From: Thermophilibacter mediterraneus
GTDB taxonomy: Bacteria; Actinomycetota; Coriobacteriia; Coriobacteriales; Atopobiaceae
Length of the DNA stretch: 64,000 nucleotides
NCBI RefSeq assembly: GCF_900119385.1
Contig: NZ_FPKO01000007.1
Span: forward strand, 124,001 to 188,000
Direction: 5' to 3'
The position numbers and the translations under genes are program-made. The notes below the pieces were generated by a model. That model made no database searches. It had not been told where the DNA came from and saw only the letters and a program-made list of their open reading frames with translations. Position 1 is the first letter of the stretch, and every line of letters begins with the position of its first letter. This document shows positions 55,406 to 64,000 of the stretch, piece by piece.

Positions 55406-57595
55406 CTACTCCTGCTTGGAGCCGAACTCGAGGTAGCTGATCGTCCGCATGTCCGCATACGCCTGCGGCAGCCTGATGTCGTCGCCCTCGCCGTCGTCGA
55501 GCGGAATCCACGCTCCGGTTGCGAGCTCGGTGCCGATGAGGCTCGCCGCGGGCACGTCCTCGCGGGCGACCATCTGGGCCTTCTGGTAGTCGGTGAGGGG
55601 CGCCCCTGCGGCGTCGAGCAGCATCGCCGCCAGCTGGGCCGGGCCCGCGGAGTCCGTCTCGACCCCGCCGACGGCGCTGCCCGCCACGTCGTAGTTGGCC
55701 CAGATGGTGTAGGTGGTCGAGTAGATGAGCCGGAGCTTGTCCTGCTCGCTCGCGTCGGGCATGAGCGCGTCGGCGAGCTCGGGCGAGAAGCCGGGCTGGT
55801 GGTCGCCGAAGTAGAGCAGGATCACCGGGCGGTCGAGCTGGCGCAGCTCCTCGACGAACGCGGCGAGGTCGCGGTCGGACGCGGTGATGCAGGCGAGGTA
55901 CTCGCCGAGCTCGGCGGTGGTCTCGGCGTCGAGCCCCTCCGGCTCGTAGCCGGGGAGGTCCTCGAGCGGCACGTTGTTCTGCAGGTACCCGCTGTGGTTC
56001 TGCATGGTGACGTCGAAGATGAACTGCGGCTCGTCGCTCGATCGCAGCAGCTCGAGGACCTTGTCGAAGGTCGCCCCGTCCGAGATCGCGCCATGATAGA
56101 AGTCCACGCCTGCGAACTCCTCGTCACCGGTGCCGGTCTTGAAGTCCTCGAACGAGAGGAACTCGTCGAAGCCGAGGGCGTCGTAGACGCTCTGGCGGTT
56201 CCAGTTGGTGGGGCTGTTGGGGTGGATCGCCGTCGTTGCGTAGCCGAGCTCGGCGAGCTGGGCGGGCAGGCTCGGCGCCTCGGACATGTCATAGAGCATG
56301 AAGGGGTACTTGCCGTTGCCCACGTAGGCCAGCGGCACTCCCGTCAGGAACTCGAACTCGGTGTTGCAGGTGCCCCCGCCGAGCACCGAGACCGCGAGGC
56401 TGCCCTGGCTGAGCGTGCCGGCGTCGGAGACGAGCGAGCGGTAGAACTCGGGCCCCTGGTAGCCCACCCCGAGGCCGTCGTAGATCGAGAGGTCCGAGAA
56501 GGTCTCGTCCATGACGCAGACGATGCTCGGGAGCTCCCGCTCGAACTGCGCCTCGGCGGCGGCGCGCGGCAGCGTGGAGCCGCGCCCGTCGTCGTACTCG
56601 TCGGCGTAGGCGCGCTCGAGGTCGGCGGCGTCCCGCTCGTCGTAGCCCTCCGGGCGGTCGATGGGCAGGTCCTGCGCGACCCTCACGAACGAGGGGAGGA
56701 AGCCGTGGCCCTCGTAGGACTGCAGCGAGTCCCAGTAGGAGACCTGGAGGCCGAACGCCTCGCCGAGGTCCGTGGTCACGAGGCCCCACAGGCAGCTCGC
56801 CGCGGCGAGGGCGGCGATGACGTTGCCGAGCGCGTTGACGCCGAGCTGCTCGCGCGTGGCGCAGCGCGAGGGGGCGACGAGCGCGCAGGCGGCCATGGCC
56901 ACGAGGGCGCACGACACGCCCAGCAGGACGAGGTGGTCGACCGAGTAGACGTAGCCCCCGCTCACCTCGGCCGCGGTGCCGAGCGCGAGCAGGTCGTTGG
57001 GCATGATCGCCGCGTCCTTGAACCGCGCGACGAAGAACTGCGCGATGCCGACGAGGCTGAGCGCGCCCACGCCCACGGCCATGCCGGCGCCGCGGCGCTG
57101 GAAGAGGAAGTAGAGAAGGACGAGCGCCCCGAGGATCATCGCGACCTCGAGCGACGGGTAGAGCGGCTCCATGTCGAGGATGCGGCCGTTCCAGGGGAGC
57201 TCGAGCGCGAGCCAGCCGAGGGCGCAGCTGAGGGCGAGGGCCCCCGCGGCGATGCCCGCCCGCAGCAGCTCGGCGGCGGCGCGCCACCGCCCGCCGCGCC
57301 CGCCGAGGCGCTCGAGGGCGTCGAGGAGGGGCCGGCGCAGCAGGGCGCAGGCCGCCTCGAGGAGCGCCGCGAGCGAGAGGGCCACGAGCGTGAGCCCGTC
57401 CCCCTCGCGCTCGAAGAGGCCGAGGCCGACCACCGCCGCGCACGCCACGAGCGCGACGACCGCGGGCGCGAGCCAGGCGAGGTCGGCGGGGCGGGGGCGC
57501 CTGCCGCGCGCGAGGGCGCGACGGACGACGAGGGCGGCCGCGGCGACGACGGCCGCGAGCGCGGCGAGGGGGATGAGCGGGGTTGACTCGAGCAT
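55406..57595 (-). CDS. LTA synthase-like sulfatase-fold membrane protein 1
   Basis: This encodes 729 residues. About seven hydrophobic N-terminal helices (1-265) anchor an extracellular alkaline-phosphatase-superfamily domain. Metal and catalytic sites typical of LtaS are visible: the metal-binding ENE-equivalent is MDETFSDLS, the catalytic threonine is in GGGTCNTEFEFLTG (near 408), and YFGDHQPGF (near 594) supplies further ligands. LtaS enzymes polymerise glycerol phosphate from phosphatidylglycerol; related enzymes transfer phosphoethanolamine or other polyol phosphates, so the exact product is open. GGAGG precedes the ATG. A paralogue lies 100 bases upstream on the same strand. Confidence 0.88.
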   Translation of the reverse strand: MLESTPLIPLAALAAVVAAAALVVRRALARGRRPRPADLAWLAPAVVALVACAAVVGLGLFEREGDGLTLVALSLAALLEAACALLRRPLLDALERLGGRGGRWRAAAELLRAGIAAGALALSCALGWLALELPWNGRILDMEPLYPSLEVAMILGALVLLYFLFQRRGAGMAVGVGALSLVGIAQFFVARFKDAAIMPNDLLALGTAAEVSGGYVYSVDHLVLLGVSCALVAMAACALVAPSRCATREQLGVNALGNVIAALAAASCLWGLVTTDLGEAFGLQVSYWDSLQSYEGHGFLPSFVRVAQDLPIDRPEGYDERDAADLERAYADEYDDGRGSTLPRAAAEAQFERELPSIVCVMDETFSDLSIYDGLGVGYQGPEFYRSLVSDAGTLSQGSLAVSVLGGGTCNTEFEFLTGVPLAYVGNGKYPFMLYDMSEAPSLPAQLAELGYATTAIHPNSPTNWNRQSVYDALGFDEFLSFEDFKTGTGDEEFAGVDFYHGAISDGATFDKVLELLRSSDEPQFIFDVTMQNHSGYLQNNVPLEDLPGYEPEGLDAETTAELGEYLACITASDRDLAAFVEELRQLDRPVILLYFGDHQPGFSPELADALMPDASEQDKLRLIYSTTYTIWANYDVAGSAVGGVETDSAGPAQLAAMLLDAAGAPLTDYQKAQMVAREDVPAASLIGTELATGAWIPLDDGEGDDIRLPQAYADMRTISYLEFGSKQE

Positions 57596-57695
57596 GGGGC
57601 CTCCGGGGAAGGTGCGCGGGCACGCCGCCCCGCGAGCGCGGGCCTCGGGGCGGCAACCCTCTTATGATAGTGCGGGGGAGGGGCGAGGGGCTTCC

Positions 57696-59804
57696 CTACG
57701 AGAGCGTGCTCGCAAACTCCAGGTACGTCATGTTCGCCAGGTCGTCGTAGGAGGCGGGGACGTCGTCGCTGCCGTAGGCGAGCCACGAGCCGTCCGCGAG
57801 GCAGGTGCCCACGAGGCTCACGGCGGGGAGCTCCTCGCGCACGGTGAGCTCGGCCTTCTGGTAGTCGGTGAGCGGCGCGCCCACGGCCTCGGCGAGGAGC
57901 GCGCCGAGGTAGCAGACGCTCGTGTCGAGGCGCTCGGAGGCCTGCCCGCTGCCGGCGACGTCGTAGTTGGCCCAGATGACGTAGGTCGTCTCGTGGGTGC
58001 GCAGGCCGTGCGCGAGCTCGTCCTCGCCGGGGAAGAGTGCGTCGTTCACGATGGTGGAGAGGGCGGGCTGGTGGTCCCCGAAGAAGCAGAGCACCACGGG
58101 CCGGTCGAGCTCGCGCAGCTCGTCCACGAACTCGGCGAGCGCCCGGTCGGACTCCTCGATGCACGCGAGGTACTCGGAGAGCCGGTCGTTGTCGTAGCTG
58201 CTCAGCCCGTCGATGTGGTACTGCTCGACCTCGCCGATGTTCTCCTGGTCGTAGGCGGAGTGGTTCTGCATGGTGACGTCGAAGATGAGCTGCGGCCCGT
58301 CGTCCTGCTCGAGCAGCTCGAGGATCTTCTCGTAGGTCGCCTCGTCGGAGACGCCGCTGTGGAAGGTCTCGGCACCCTGGAAGTCGTCGATCGAGAGGAA
58401 GCGGTCGAAGCCGAGCGCCTCGTAGACGCGGTCGCGGTTCCAGTTGGAGGCGTAGTTGGGGTGCAGGGCGGTCGTCGCGTAGCCGAGCTCGGAGAACTGC
58501 CTGGCGAGGCTCGGGGCGCCGGAGAGGTCGTAGAGCGAGTAGGGGTACTTGCCGTCGCCGACGAAGGCGAGGGGGACTCCCGTGAGGAACTCGAACTCGG
58601 AGTTGCAGGTGCCGCCGCCGAGCACGGACACCGAGAGGTCGCCGGTGAGGACGGCGTCGTCGATGGAGCGGTAGCGCTCGGGTCCCTCGTAGCCCCAGCT
58701 CTCGCCGTCGAGCGAGCTGAGGTCGGCGAAGGTCTCGTTCATGATGCAGATGACGGTGGGGCGCAGCTCCTCGAACTGCTCGCGCGCGACCTGGGCGTCC
58801 TCGCTCGCCCCTGCCCCCCCGTCGTAGGCCGCGGCGCGCAGCTGCTCGGTCTGGCTCGCCTCCTCGGCCGTGTAGCCCTCGGGGACGTCGATGGGGAGGT
58901 CCTGGGCGACGGCGACGAAGGTGGTGAGGAAGCCCTGGCGCTCGTAGTAGTCGAGCGAGTACCAGTACTCCATGCCCACGCCGAGGTCGTCGAAGTAGCT
59001 CGGGACCGTCACGCCCGCGCAGAGGGCGACGAGGGAGGCGAGCGCGCACCCGAGGTTGACGAGCCTCGCGCGCACGGCCGCCTGGGCGCTGCGCGGCCGC
59101 GCCGCCGCGACGAGCGAGCAGACCGCGACGGCGAGCATGACGCAGGAGAGCCCGACGAGCACCCGCCCGCTCACGGCGTAGACGTAGCTGCCGCTCACGG
59201 CAGCCGCGGTCTGCAGGACGAAGAGGTCGTTGGGCAGGAGCGCGGAGGCCTTGAATCGGGCGACGAAGTACTGGGCGAGGCCGATGACCCAGCACAGCGC
59301 CACGACGATCGCCGGGCCCGCCCCCCGACGCTGGAGGAGGAAGAACAGGACGAGGGTAGCGCCGAGGACGATCGCCATCTCGATGGCGGCGTAGTTGAGC
59401 GCGATGGAGAGCGCGAGCTCGTTGTAGGTGAGCTCCATCGCCAGGAAGCCGAGCACCGTGCACGCGAGCACCGCGACCACGCTGGCGAGCGCGCGCAGGG
59501 GCGCGGCCGCCGCGGGGTTGGTCGTGGCGAGCAGGTCGACGCGGGCGGTCGCGCGCCCGCGCAGCAGCGCGGCGGCCCCGGCCAGCAGCGACGAGGCGCA
59601 GAGGCACCCGAGCTCCGCGGCGCCCCCCTCGTAGAGGCCGAGCGCGCACCACGTCGTCGCGACCGCGAGCGCGGCGACGGGCGCGACGAGCCATGCGAGC
59701 GTGCGCACGGAGGGGCGAGCCCCTCGCGCCCGGCGTCTGCGCACGTAGAGGGCACCGAAGGCGACAAGGACGAGAAGCGCTGCGAGGGGCATGGCGAGGA
59801 GCAT
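57696..59804 (-). CDS. LTA synthase-like sulfatase-fold membrane protein 2
   Basis: This encodes 702 residues and is clearly paralogous to the downstream gene along its whole length (QDLPIDVPEGY, GGGTCNSEFEFLTGVPLAFVG, LTDYQKAELTVREELPA). The catalytic threonine is near 397 and FGDHQPALS near 573. The metal site reads MNETFADLS (asparagine-containing, closer to classic LtaS than MDETF in the paralogue). Tandem copies may divide priming and polymerising roles, as known for listerial LtaP/LtaS, but here this is only an idea. AAAGGA precedes the ATG. Confidence 0.88.
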   Translation of the reverse strand: MLLAMPLAALLVLVAFGALYVRRRRARGARPSVRTLAWLVAPVAALAVATTWCALGLYEGGAAELGCLCASSLLAGAAALLRGRATARVDLLATTNPAAAAPLRALASVVAVLACTVLGFLAMELTYNELALSIALNYAAIEMAIVLGATLVLFFLLQRRGAGPAIVVALCWVIGLAQYFVARFKASALLPNDLFVLQTAAAVSGSYVYAVSGRVLVGLSCVMLAVAVCSLVAAARPRSAQAAVRARLVNLGCALASLVALCAGVTVPSYFDDLGVGMEYWYSLDYYERQGFLTTFVAVAQDLPIDVPEGYTAEEASQTEQLRAAAYDGGAGASEDAQVAREQFEELRPTVICIMNETFADLSSLDGESWGYEGPERYRSIDDAVLTGDLSVSVLGGGTCNSEFEFLTGVPLAFVGDGKYPYSLYDLSGAPSLARQFSELGYATTALHPNYASNWNRDRVYEALGFDRFLSIDDFQGAETFHSGVSDEATYEKILELLEQDDGPQLIFDVTMQNHSAYDQENIGEVEQYHIDGLSSYDNDRLSEYLACIEESDRALAEFVDELRELDRPVVLCFFGDHQPALSTIVNDALFPGEDELAHGLRTHETTYVIWANYDVAGSGQASERLDTSVCYLGALLAEAVGAPLTDYQKAELTVREELPAVSLVGTCLADGSWLAYGSDDVPASYDDLANMTYLEFASTLS

Positions 59805-59944
59805 GATTATCCTTTGATGACACGGGGCTTACCTGCACCTCATGATAGGGCATCGCGGCTTCCCGCCCGAAAACTCCCGCAAGCCAACGTTCTTCTCGCC
59901 CTCCCCGCTCGCGGCCGGGGCGCCCGCGCGCCCGGTCGGCGCGC

Positions 59945-59950
59945 TAAGAT
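59945..59950 (+). promoter_or_regulatory. Candidate -10 for the nitroreductase gene
   Basis: TAAGAT preceded by GCGC, 44 bases before the ATG. Confidence 0.35.
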
Positions 59951-59993
59951 GGGCCAAGGGGCCCGCCCGGGCCCGCGAGCCGAGGAGGATGCC

Positions 59994-60518
59994 ATGAACG
60001 AGGTCATCGAGGCAATCAAGAGTCGTCGCAGCGTGCGCTCCTACACCGACGAGATGCCGCCCCGCGAGCTGATCGACCAGGTGGTCGAGGCCGGGCTGTG
60101 GGCGCCGAGCGGCAGGAACCTTCAGGGGCCCATCGTTCTTGTCGTGACCGACCCCGAGCTCCGTGCGCGGCTCTCGCGCATGAACGCTGAGGTGCTCGGC
60201 GCCCCGGACGGGCCCGACCCGTTCTTCGGCGCGCCGGTTGTGCTCGTGGTGCTGGCGCCGCGCGACCAGGCGAACCGCGTCTACGACGGCAGCCTCGTGA
60301 TGGGCAACCTCATGCTTGCCGCCCACGCGCTCGGGCTGGGGAGCTGCTGGGTGCACCGCGCCCGCCAGGAGTTCGACACCGACGAGGGTCGCGCGATCCT
60401 CGCGGGGCTGGGCATCGAGGGCGAGTGGGAGGGCATCGGCCACTGCGTGCTGGGCTATCCCGCCGCGGAGGGCGTGGGCCGGCCGCGCCGCGAGGGCCGC
60501 GTGTTCTACGCCGAGTAG
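59994..60518 (+). CDS. Nitroreductase family FMN protein
   Basis: This encodes 174 residues. The FMN-binding start IKSRRSVRSYTDEMPPREL is typical, followed by AGLWAPSGRNLQGP, LVMGNLMLAAHALGLGSCWVHR (the FMN/dimer helix) and HCVLGYPAAEG. It probably reduces nitro compounds, quinones or flavins using NAD(P)H; the physiological substrate is unknown. ATG 59994 has CGAGGAGG in front. It is divergent from the LTA-synthase-like gene and has its own promoter. Confidence 0.88.
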   Translation: MNEVIEAIKSRRSVRSYTDEMPPRELIDQVVEAGLWAPSGRNLQGPIVLVVTDPELRARLSRMNAEVLGAPDGPDPFFGAPVVLVVLAPRDQANRVYDGSLVMGNLMLAAHALGLGSCWVHRARQEFDTDEGRAILAGLGIEGEWEGIGHCVLGYPAAEGVGRPRREGRVFYAE

Positions 60519-60577
60519 CGCCGACGGACGCACCGGGCGTGCGGCCGAGCCCGCCCGGCGCGCCGCTGCGGGCGTCG

Positions 60578-60586
60578 TGCTAGCCT
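60578..60586 (+). promoter_or_regulatory. Candidate extended -10 for the exonuclease-like gene
   Basis: TGCTAGCCT, 60 bases before the start. An identical nonamer precedes the aminopeptidase gene at 61624. Confidence 0.5.
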
Positions 60587-60645
60587 AGAGGGTCGCCGGG
60601 CGCGTCCCGGCGGCCGACCCCATCCTCGAGCGAAAGCGGGTAGCC

Positions 60646-61611
60646 GTGGACCTCAGCCAAGCCATAGAGTGCGCCAGCGCCTTCGTCTTCCCGGGCTTTC
60701 TCGCCGACGACGCCTCGCTCTCGGCGGAGCGGGCCAGAAACGAGGAGGCCCTCGGGGTGCTGCGCGCCGCGTGGGCCGAGGCCCCCGCGGGCAGGGAGCC
60801 GTTCTCCTTCGACCTCGTCCGCTCGCTCGCCGACCGCAACCGCGACGTCTGCGACCGCTACGGCATCGAGCGGCTGCGCGACGTGAACCCCTCGAGCCTC
60901 TCGCGCGGGCTGTCCCCGGCCGAGCTCATCCATGCCGTCGCGGTGCTGCAGCACCGAACCGACGCGCAGGTCGCCGCCCTCTCGGGCCCCGACGCGCGCG
61001 ACCTCAACGTGGCGTGGGTGGACGCGCCGGTCTCGGGCATGGTGGTGGGCATCGACATCGAGACCACCGACCGCGACCCGGCGCGCGGCTACATCATCAA
61101 CGTCGGCCTCGAGTTCATGACCATCGGCCCCAAGGCCAAGCCGCACGACCCGTTCGCGGGCTACTTCGGCCTGCCCCAGATGTACGCCGAGAAGGGCGTG
61201 CCGCTCGCCGACATCCACAAGATCTCGTGGTCGGACCTCGAGGGCAGGACGCCCTTCCGCGAGGACCGCAAGGTGCAGGAGGCGCTGCTCGCCACGCTCA
61301 CCGCCTACCCGTTCATGGCGCACAACGCGGCATTCGAGGACTCCTGGTTCACGCTGCACATAGACGGCTACGCCGAGGCGCGCAAGGCGGGGCGCGTGAC
61401 GGTGATCGACTCGCGCGACATCTGCCGGCGCGTCGACCCGGAGACGCGCGTCCTGCCGCACGAGCAGCGGCCCGCCTCGCTCGAGAGCTGGGCGCGCAGG
61501 CGCGGTACCCTCAAGGCGGGGGAGTCCGAGCGCCACCTCGGACTCGACGACGTGGAGCTCATGCTCGCCACGGTCCAGGCGGAGTTCGCCGAGCGCAACA
61601 TGCTCGCGTAG
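60646..61611 (+). CDS. DEDD-type 3'-5' exonuclease-like protein
   Basis: This encodes 321 residues. The N-terminal 120 are unassigned. The DnaQ-like core has motif I GIDIETTDRDP (Asp and Glu), motif II AHNAAFEDSW, where the usual FD pair reads FED, and motif III HLGLDDVELM (His and Asp, DEDDh class). It lies apart from any polymerase gene, so a stand-alone RNA or DNA trimming role is likely, with specificity unknown. The start is GTG 60646; no strong ribosome site is seen, so an internal start is possible. Confidence 0.75.
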   Translation: MDLSQAIECASAFVFPGFLADDASLSAERARNEEALGVLRAAWAEAPAGREPFSFDLVRSLADRNRDVCDRYGIERLRDVNPSSLSRGLSPAELIHAVAVLQHRTDAQVAALSGPDARDLNVAWVDAPVSGMVVGIDIETTDRDPARGYIINVGLEFMTIGPKAKPHDPFAGYFGLPQMYAEKGVPLADIHKISWSDLEGRTPFREDRKVQEALLATLTAYPFMAHNAAFEDSWFTLHIDGYAEARKAGRVTVIDSRDICRRVDPETRVLPHEQRPASLESWARRRGTLKAGESERHLGLDDVELMLATVQAEFAERNMLA

Positions 61612-61623
61612 CGGGCGGGCGTG

Positions 61624-61632
61624 TGCTAGCCT
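61624..61632 (+). promoter_or_regulatory. Candidate extended -10 for the aminopeptidase gene
   Basis: TGCTAGCCT, 37 bases before the ATG, identical to the motif at 60578. Confidence 0.5.
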
Positions 61633-61668
61633 AGGCGGTCGCAAAACGTCGCGACCGAAGGGGTTCCC

Positions 61669-63012
61669 ATGAACGAGAGCGTGAGGAGCGCCGCCGACGG
61701 GCTCGTCGAGTTCGTCCGCGCGTGCCCGAGCATGTTCCACACCGCCGCCGAGATCTGCCGCCGCCTCGACGGGGCCGGCTTCACCCGCCTGCACGAGGCG
61801 GACGCCTGGGAGATGGCGCCGGGTGGCCGCTACTACGTCGTCCGCAACAACTCGAGCGTCGTCGCCCTGAAGGTGGGCGACGAGCTCGGCACCCCGTCCC
61901 GCAGGGCGCCCCACCACTTCCAGATGGCCGTCGCGCACGGCGACTCGCCCACCTACAAGGTCAAGTCGTCGCCCGAGCTCCCCGGGCCCGAGGGCGCCCT
62001 GCGCCTCGACGTCGAGGCGTACGGGGGGATGATCGACCACACCTGGCTCGACCGGCCGCTCGGCCTCGCCGGGCGCGTCCTCGTGCGCTCCGGGGCGCGC
62101 GTCGAGAGCCGCCTCGTCAACATCGAGCGCGACGTCTGCCTCATCCCGAGCCTCGCCATCCACCTCGACCGGTCCTCCGGACTCGCCCCGCAGCTCAACC
62201 GCGCGGTCGACCTCTGCCCGCTCTTCTCGGCCGGGGAGCTCGGCCCCGGCTCCTTCCTCGAGATGGTCGCCGCCGCCGCGGGGGCTGATGCCGCCGACGT
62301 CCTCGCGCACGACCTCTTCCTCGTGGCCCACGAGGAGCCGCGCGTCTGGGGACAGGCCGACGAGTTCGTCTCGGGCGGGCGCCTCGACGACCTGCAGTGC
62401 GCCTACGTCGCGCTGAGCGCGTTCCTCTCGACGGACAACGCGCGCGACGTGAGCGTCTTCGCGTGCTTCGACAATGAGGAGGTCGGATCGCTCACCAAGC
62501 AGGGCGCCATGTCCACCCTCCTCGCGGACACGCTGCTGCGCACGAGCTCCGCGCTCGGGCGCACGCCCGAGGAGCACCGCCGCGCCCTCGCCGCCTCGAT
62601 GCTCGTGAGCTGCGACAACGCCCACGCCGTCCACCCCAATCACCCCGAGAGGTACGACGAGGCGAACCGCTGCCGGCTCAACGGCGGCCTAGTCGTCAAG
62701 GAGGCCGCGAACCAGCACTACTGCACCGACGCCTTCAGCCGGGCGCTGCTCGTGGCCCTTCTCGACCGCGCGGGCGTGCCGCACCAGAGCTTTGCCAACC
62801 GCTCCGACATGGCGGGGGGCTCGACGCTCGGCAACCTCTCCAACTCCCAGGTGAGCGTCCACGCCGTGGACGTGGGTCTCCCGCAGCTCGCGATGCACTC
62901 CGTCTTCGAGACCGCGGGCGCGCGCGACACGGCCCTCGGGATCGCGGCGCTCGAGGCGTTCTATGGCGCGGACCTCGTGATCGATGGCGCCGACGGGGCG
63001 GAGCTCGGCTAG
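61669..63012 (+). CDS. M18 family aminopeptidase
   Basis: This encodes 447 residues, full length for the M18 (ApeB/DAP-like) zinc aminopeptidases, which remove acidic or neutral N-terminal residues in the cytoplasm. Metal and catalytic elements are AVAHGDSPTYKVK (first His and Asp), SGGRLDDLQCAYVAL, CFDNEEVGSLTKQGA (tandem glutamates), SCDNAHAVHPNHPE, and the C-terminal LAMHSVFETAG with the last metal histidine. There is no signal peptide. GAAGGGG precedes the ATG. It is a single gene with its own promoter. Confidence 0.92.
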   Translation: MNESVRSAADGLVEFVRACPSMFHTAAEICRRLDGAGFTRLHEADAWEMAPGGRYYVVRNNSSVVALKVGDELGTPSRRAPHHFQMAVAHGDSPTYKVKSSPELPGPEGALRLDVEAYGGMIDHTWLDRPLGLAGRVLVRSGARVESRLVNIERDVCLIPSLAIHLDRSSGLAPQLNRAVDLCPLFSAGELGPGSFLEMVAAAAGADAADVLAHDLFLVAHEEPRVWGQADEFVSGGRLDDLQCAYVALSAFLSTDNARDVSVFACFDNEEVGSLTKQGAMSTLLADTLLRTSSALGRTPEEHRRALAASMLVSCDNAHAVHPNHPERYDEANRCRLNGGLVVKEAANQHYCTDAFSRALLVALLDRAGVPHQSFANRSDMAGGSTLGNLSNSQVSVHAVDVGLPQLAMHSVFETAGARDTALGIAALEAFYGADLVIDGADGAELG

Positions 63013-63114
63013 CGGGCCTGCGCCATGTCGGCGCTGCGCTCACGCCGGCGCCGCGGCTTTGCGCCCTCTATCCAGCCGCCCCGCCGCTCCGTCGCCCCGT
63101 CCAGCCGCCCCCAT

Positions 63115-63352
63115 CCGCACAATTCCGAGATTGTGCGGCGCCGAGGAGGAGCCCGGGGGAGAAGGGCCTGTTGGCGGCGGCCGGTCAGGAAACGCCTCGA
63201 CTGCGCGCCCCCCGCCGCACAATTCCTGAATTGTGCGGCGGGGCGGGGGGTCCCGGGGACGAGCGTCGGGGTTTCCCCAGATGAGGTCCTTCTCGCGGTC
63301 AGGAAATCGGCCCAGTGCGCGGTCCTGTCCGCACAATTCCGGAATTGTGGCC
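63115..63352. repeat. Cluster of three family 1 palindromes, two 54-bp elements
   Basis: Palindromes CCGCACA...TGTGCGG lie at 63115-63138, 63215-63238 and 63329-63350. The latter two end 54-base units beginning TCAGGAAA (63185, 63299), as at 6777. The first two are exactly 100 bases apart. The cluster fills the 341-base gap between the aminopeptidase and the transposase and abuts the transposase stop codon. No gene is seen here. Confidence 0.75.
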
Positions 63353-63353
63353 C

Positions 63354-64000
63354 CTAACGAGCGGCATAGTTAGCCATCCGCTCCTTCGCCGCCTCGGCGA
63401 TCGCCGCCGCGACCCACTCCTCGTTCTCGCGGCGCTCCCGCCCCGCGTTCCTGAACCTCCTGCCCGGGCCCTGCGCCGAGAACGTCGAGGAGAGCAGGTC
63501 GGCCCTCGGCACGTGACCGCGCGCGGCCTCCCCCAGCAGCTCCGAGGCGATCCCGGGCCCTCCCGGGGCGCGGTGCGAGTACCTCCAGCAGAACTCGTCC
63601 ACGAAGCCCTGCGTCCGCGTCCTCGAGAGCCCGTGGTAGGTCCCCTGGGCGTAAGCGCGCAGGTTGGAGATCACCTTGTGCGCCAGGCGCAGCCACGTCC
63701 CCGGCGCCCCGCCCGAGGGCGACCTGCCGGCCTCGGCGCGCGGCCACGACGCGACCGCGCAGCCTATGGGCAGGAAGCCGTCGAAGCGCACGCGGGCGAG
63801 CACGCTGACGCGGGCGCGGAGGAACTCCCGGTAGGAGCCCGCCGTCACGTCGGAGGCGACCCTGACCGAGCAGCGGCCCGGGCCGCGCGGGCCGGGGGCC
63901 TCGACGGCGACGAGCAGGGGCACCTTCTCGCAGCCGCGGCCCACCCTCCCGGCGACCGTCGCCCCGAGGTACATCTCGTCGACCTCGACGGTGCCGTCAA
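63354..64000 (-). CDS. ISXO2/IS1595-type transposase, 5' part outside window
   Basis: The frame enters from beyond base 64000 and ends at TAG 63354-63356, giving about 215 C-terminal residues. It shows the ISXO2-like transposase core: VEVDEMYLGA with the first catalytic Asp, VPLLVAVEAPG, and the C-terminal HKVISNLRAYAQGTYHGLSR and FVDEFCWRYSHR, where the last catalytic position lies. The middle region FLRARVSVLARVRFDGFLP matches the usual second-Asp strand. The N-terminal zinc ribbon would lie outside the window. No terminal inverted repeat can be defined from the visible side. Confidence 0.75.
   Translation of the reverse strand, partial: DGTVEVDEMYLGATVAGRVGRGCEKVPLLVAVEAPGPRGPGRCSVRVASDVTAGSYREFLRARVSVLARVRFDGFLPIGCAVASWPRAEAGRSPSGGAPGTWLRLAHKVISNLRAYAQGTYHGLSRTRTQGFVDEFCWRYSHRAPGGPGIASELLGEAARGHVPRADLLSSTFSAQGPGRRFRNAGRERRENEEWVAAAIAEAAKERMANYAAR

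Overview
The window is high-GC chromosomal DNA. Its gene content points to an actinobacterium of the class Coriobacteriia, probably an Atopobiaceae (Olsenella-like) gut or oral anaerobe. The evidence is a membrane-bound LuxR-type regulator of the kind that is abundant in that class, a short-form HisZ/HisG histidine pathway, WhiA and RapZ, frequent GTG starts, and tandem LTA-synthase-like proteins. No database search was possible, so the assignment is an inference.

Layout. 1-3.1 kb: the end of an unknown gene, then a membrane protein with two TM-HTH modules. 3.1-9.3 kb: uvrA, a YbaK-type deacylase, murJ and a convergent small acidic gene. 9.5-21.4 kb: histidine biosynthesis, with a hisZ-hisG fusion followed by hisD-C-B-H-A, then an Fe-S aldo/keto reductase, bioY, hisF, a flavoprotein on the other strand, hisI and hisE. 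The set encodes every step from PRPP to histidine except histidinol-phosphate phosphatase. 21.4-24.7 kb: an ATP-grasp ligase and uvrC.

24.7-38.1 kb: a sugar-catabolic block. It holds a dipeptide-type ABC transporter with a permease-ATPase fusion, laid out like SAT2 sialic acid transporters, then nanA-nanK-nanE, then a Gfo/Idh oxidoreductase, a FruR-like DeoR regulator, fruK and a decayed fruA that lacks the IIB domain and most of IIA. This block lies between uvrC and rapZ-whiA-gap-pgk-tpiA-secG (38.3-43.8 kb), a cluster often contiguous with uvrC in actinobacteria. yvcK, which usually sits between rapZ and whiA, is absent.

44.2-53.4 kb: three tRNA genes (Leu-GAG, Gly-GCC, Val-GAC), a SpoIIE-type phosphatase next to a fused STAS-HATPase partner-switching protein, a CmpB-like membrane protein, a cysteine desulfurase with mnmA, a second YbaK-fold protein and a flippase-like membrane protein. 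53.6-59.8 kb: an ECF sigma factor with its probable membrane anti-sigma factor, then two LTA-synthase-like genes on the minus strand. 60-64 kb: a nitroreductase, a DEDD exonuclease-like protein, an M18 aminopeptidase and, at the window edge, a partial ISXO2/IS1595-type transposase.

The intergenic DNA is unusually structured. There is a dispersed 24-bp palindrome family in a 54-bp element (near 6.8 and 63.2 kb), a 57-bp inverted-repeat family (17.3 and 33.5 kb), a nested 99-bp inverted repeat between nanK and nanE, a long hairpin after secG, several tandem arrays, and a recurrent extended -10 promoter motif.
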